From Prosthecobacter debontii (GTDB lineage: Bacteria > Verrucomicrobiota > Verrucomicrobiia > Chthoniobacterales > Chthoniobacteraceae), in contig CAMAUI010000019.1 in NCBI GenBank assembly GCA_945861385.1, positions 1 through 50,454 of the forward strand: DNA of 50,454 nucleotides, read 5' to 3'. This document shows positions 49,519 to 50,454 of this stretch, piece by piece; position 1 is the first letter of the stretch, and each line of letters starts with the position of its first letter. The notes below the pieces were generated by a model, which saw only the letters and a program-made list of their open reading frames with translations, ran no database searches and was not told the origin of the DNA. The translations under genes and the position numbers were made by a program.

Positions 49519-50454
49519 ATGCGCGTCTCTCTCGCCTACGGTCGCGGGCATCTCGACATCGAGCTTCCCGACGATCGCACCACCATCATCGAACCCTCGC
49601 ACCAGGCCGGCCTTGCCGACGAACACGCCGCGATGATCGCCGCGCTCGATGCGCCCGTCAGCGCCACGCCGCTGCGCTCGCAGGTCGTGCGGGGGAAGAA
49701 AATCGTCATCGTGCACACGGACATCACGCGCGCGACACCGAACGACCGCATCATCCCCTGGCTGCTCGCCTATCTCGAAAGCGCGGGTGCTGCGCGGGAG
49801 GACATCACCCTGCTCAACGGCCTCGGAACACACCGCCCGAACACGCGCGAGGAGCTGGAAAAAATCCTGACGCCCGGAGTGGTCGCGAACTTCCGCTGCA
49901 TCAACCACGAGCCGGAGAACGACGACGCCCACGTGCAGCTCGGCGTCACACGCACCGGCGTCCCGGCGCTCATCAACCGCCATGTCGTCGAGGCCGACAT
50001 CCGCATCATCACCGGTTTCATCGAGCCGCATTTCTTCGCGGGATTCAGCGGCGGCCCAAAAGGCATCATGCCTGGAGTCGCCGCGCTCAAGACCGTGATG
50101 AGCAACCACGGTGCGAAGAACATCGGCGACGACCGCTCCACATTCGGCATCACCGAGGGCAACCCGATCTGGGAGGAAATGCGCGACATCGCCCTGCGTG
50201 CCGGCCCGAGTTTCCTGCTCAATGTCGCCCTCAACGAGCACCGGAAGATCACCGGCGTCTTCGCGGGCGACCTCATCGCAGCGCACAAGCGCGGCATCGA
50301 ATTCGTCCGCGCCGGCGCGATGCAGCGCGTCGGGAATCCCTTCGACATCGTCATCACCACCAACAGCGGCTACCCGCTCGACATGAATCTTTACCAGGCC
50401 GTGAAAGGCATGCGCGCCGCCGACCTCATAGTGAAAGACGGCGGCACCGTCATC
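49519..50454 (+). CDS. larA: LarA-family nickel-pincer racemase, 3' end beyond the window
   Basis: The first 312 codons of a gene that runs off the window end with no stop. It matches the LarA/DUF2088 family, which uses a nickel-pincer nucleotide made by LarB, LarC and LarE. From memory of the Lactobacillus enzyme, all key residues appear at nearly constant offset: D68 and R71 in HTDITR, H105 in GLGTHRP, H171 and the cofactor-bearing K181 in EPHFFAGFSGGPKGIMPG, and H197 in MSNHGAK. The catalytic part therefore looks functional. Substrate may be lactate or another 2-hydroxy acid. The ATG at 49519 fits the family start. Confidence 0.9.
   Translation, partial: MRVSLAYGRGHLDIELPDDRTTIIEPSHQAGLADEHAAMIAALDAPVSATPLRSQVVRGKKIVIVHTDITRATPNDRIIPWLLAYLESAGAAREDITLLNGLGTHRPNTREELEKILTPGVVANFRCINHEPENDDAHVQLGVTRTGVPALINRHVVEADIRIITGFIEPHFFAGFSGGPKGIMPGVAALKTVMSNHGAKNIGDDRSTFGITEGNPIWEEMRDIALRAGPSFLLNVALNEHRKITGVFAGDLIAAHKRGIEFVRAGAMQRVGNPFDIVITTNSGYPLDMNLYQAVKGMRAADLIVKDGGTVI

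Overview
The window is a dense, GC-rich bacterial chromosome segment of about 47 protein genes and one tRNA. Genes often overlap by 4 bp (ATGA or GTGA) and there is no sign of phage. The best guess is a Verrucomicrobiota-like member of the PVC group. Supporting signs are a Planctomycete-type multi-domain cytochrome (DUF1587/1595/1592/1588/1585), a PQQ-like propeller with the WTQYRGPNGDG motif, the PVC/chlamydial-type LL-diaminopimelate aminotransferase DapL, a UbiE-type menaquinone methyltransferase, and many GTG starts with weak Shine-Dalgarno sites. No marker gene settles the assignment.

Layout. 205-6878: a MoxR ATPase, then a coupled leftward run menG > cytochrome > glycosyltransferase 9, then a REC-kinase-REC protein. 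6915-9776: tRNA-Leu(CAG), dnaN and a TolC-like protein, all leftward. 9929-11098: a secreted cyclophilin. 11338-16536: a SWIM/SNF2 helicase and a long Pro-rich exported protein. 16592-24696: a heavy-metal-type RND efflux locus, leftward, in the order Cys/His-rich exported protein, outer-membrane factor, membrane fusion protein, [two rightward toxin-antitoxin modules], RND pump, small Cys-tailed exported protein. 24761-29584: marR > tolC > pgeF > moxR > Zn-ribbon protein, leftward, headed by a recognisable promoter and operator. 29745-38839: a lone response regulator behind a sigma-54-like promoter, asd, an M23 peptidase, uppP, glnB, an HlyD-type protein, pterin dehydratase, dapL, a hypothetical, nadK and terC. 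38929-41820: gmhB > kdsB > pyrG, overlapping and rightward. 41928-44122: a DUF2092-thioredoxin fusion and a PfkB kinase, leftward. 44559-47387: plsY > gpsA > yqeY > ispD, rightward. 47404-50454: a PqiA-like protein, a PQQ-like propeller and the first 312 codons of a LarA-type racemase cut by the window end.

How it fits together. Most genes serve envelope and core metabolism: LPS (gmhB, kdsB, GT9), peptidoglycan and lysine (asd, dapL, uppP, M23 peptidase), phospholipid (plsY, gpsA), isoprenoid and menaquinone (ispD, menG), and metal or drug export. The most unusual region is 20196-21760. There a FitAB-type and a MntA-HepT-type toxin-antitoxin module sit on the opposite strand inside the RND operon, and a duplicated piece of the fusion-protein gene's 3' end flanks the second module. 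Several families of palindromic repeats (REP/REPIN-like) lie between genes, at a gene start and inside the pump gene. Bases 1-204 hold the leader of the first moxR and no gene I could support.
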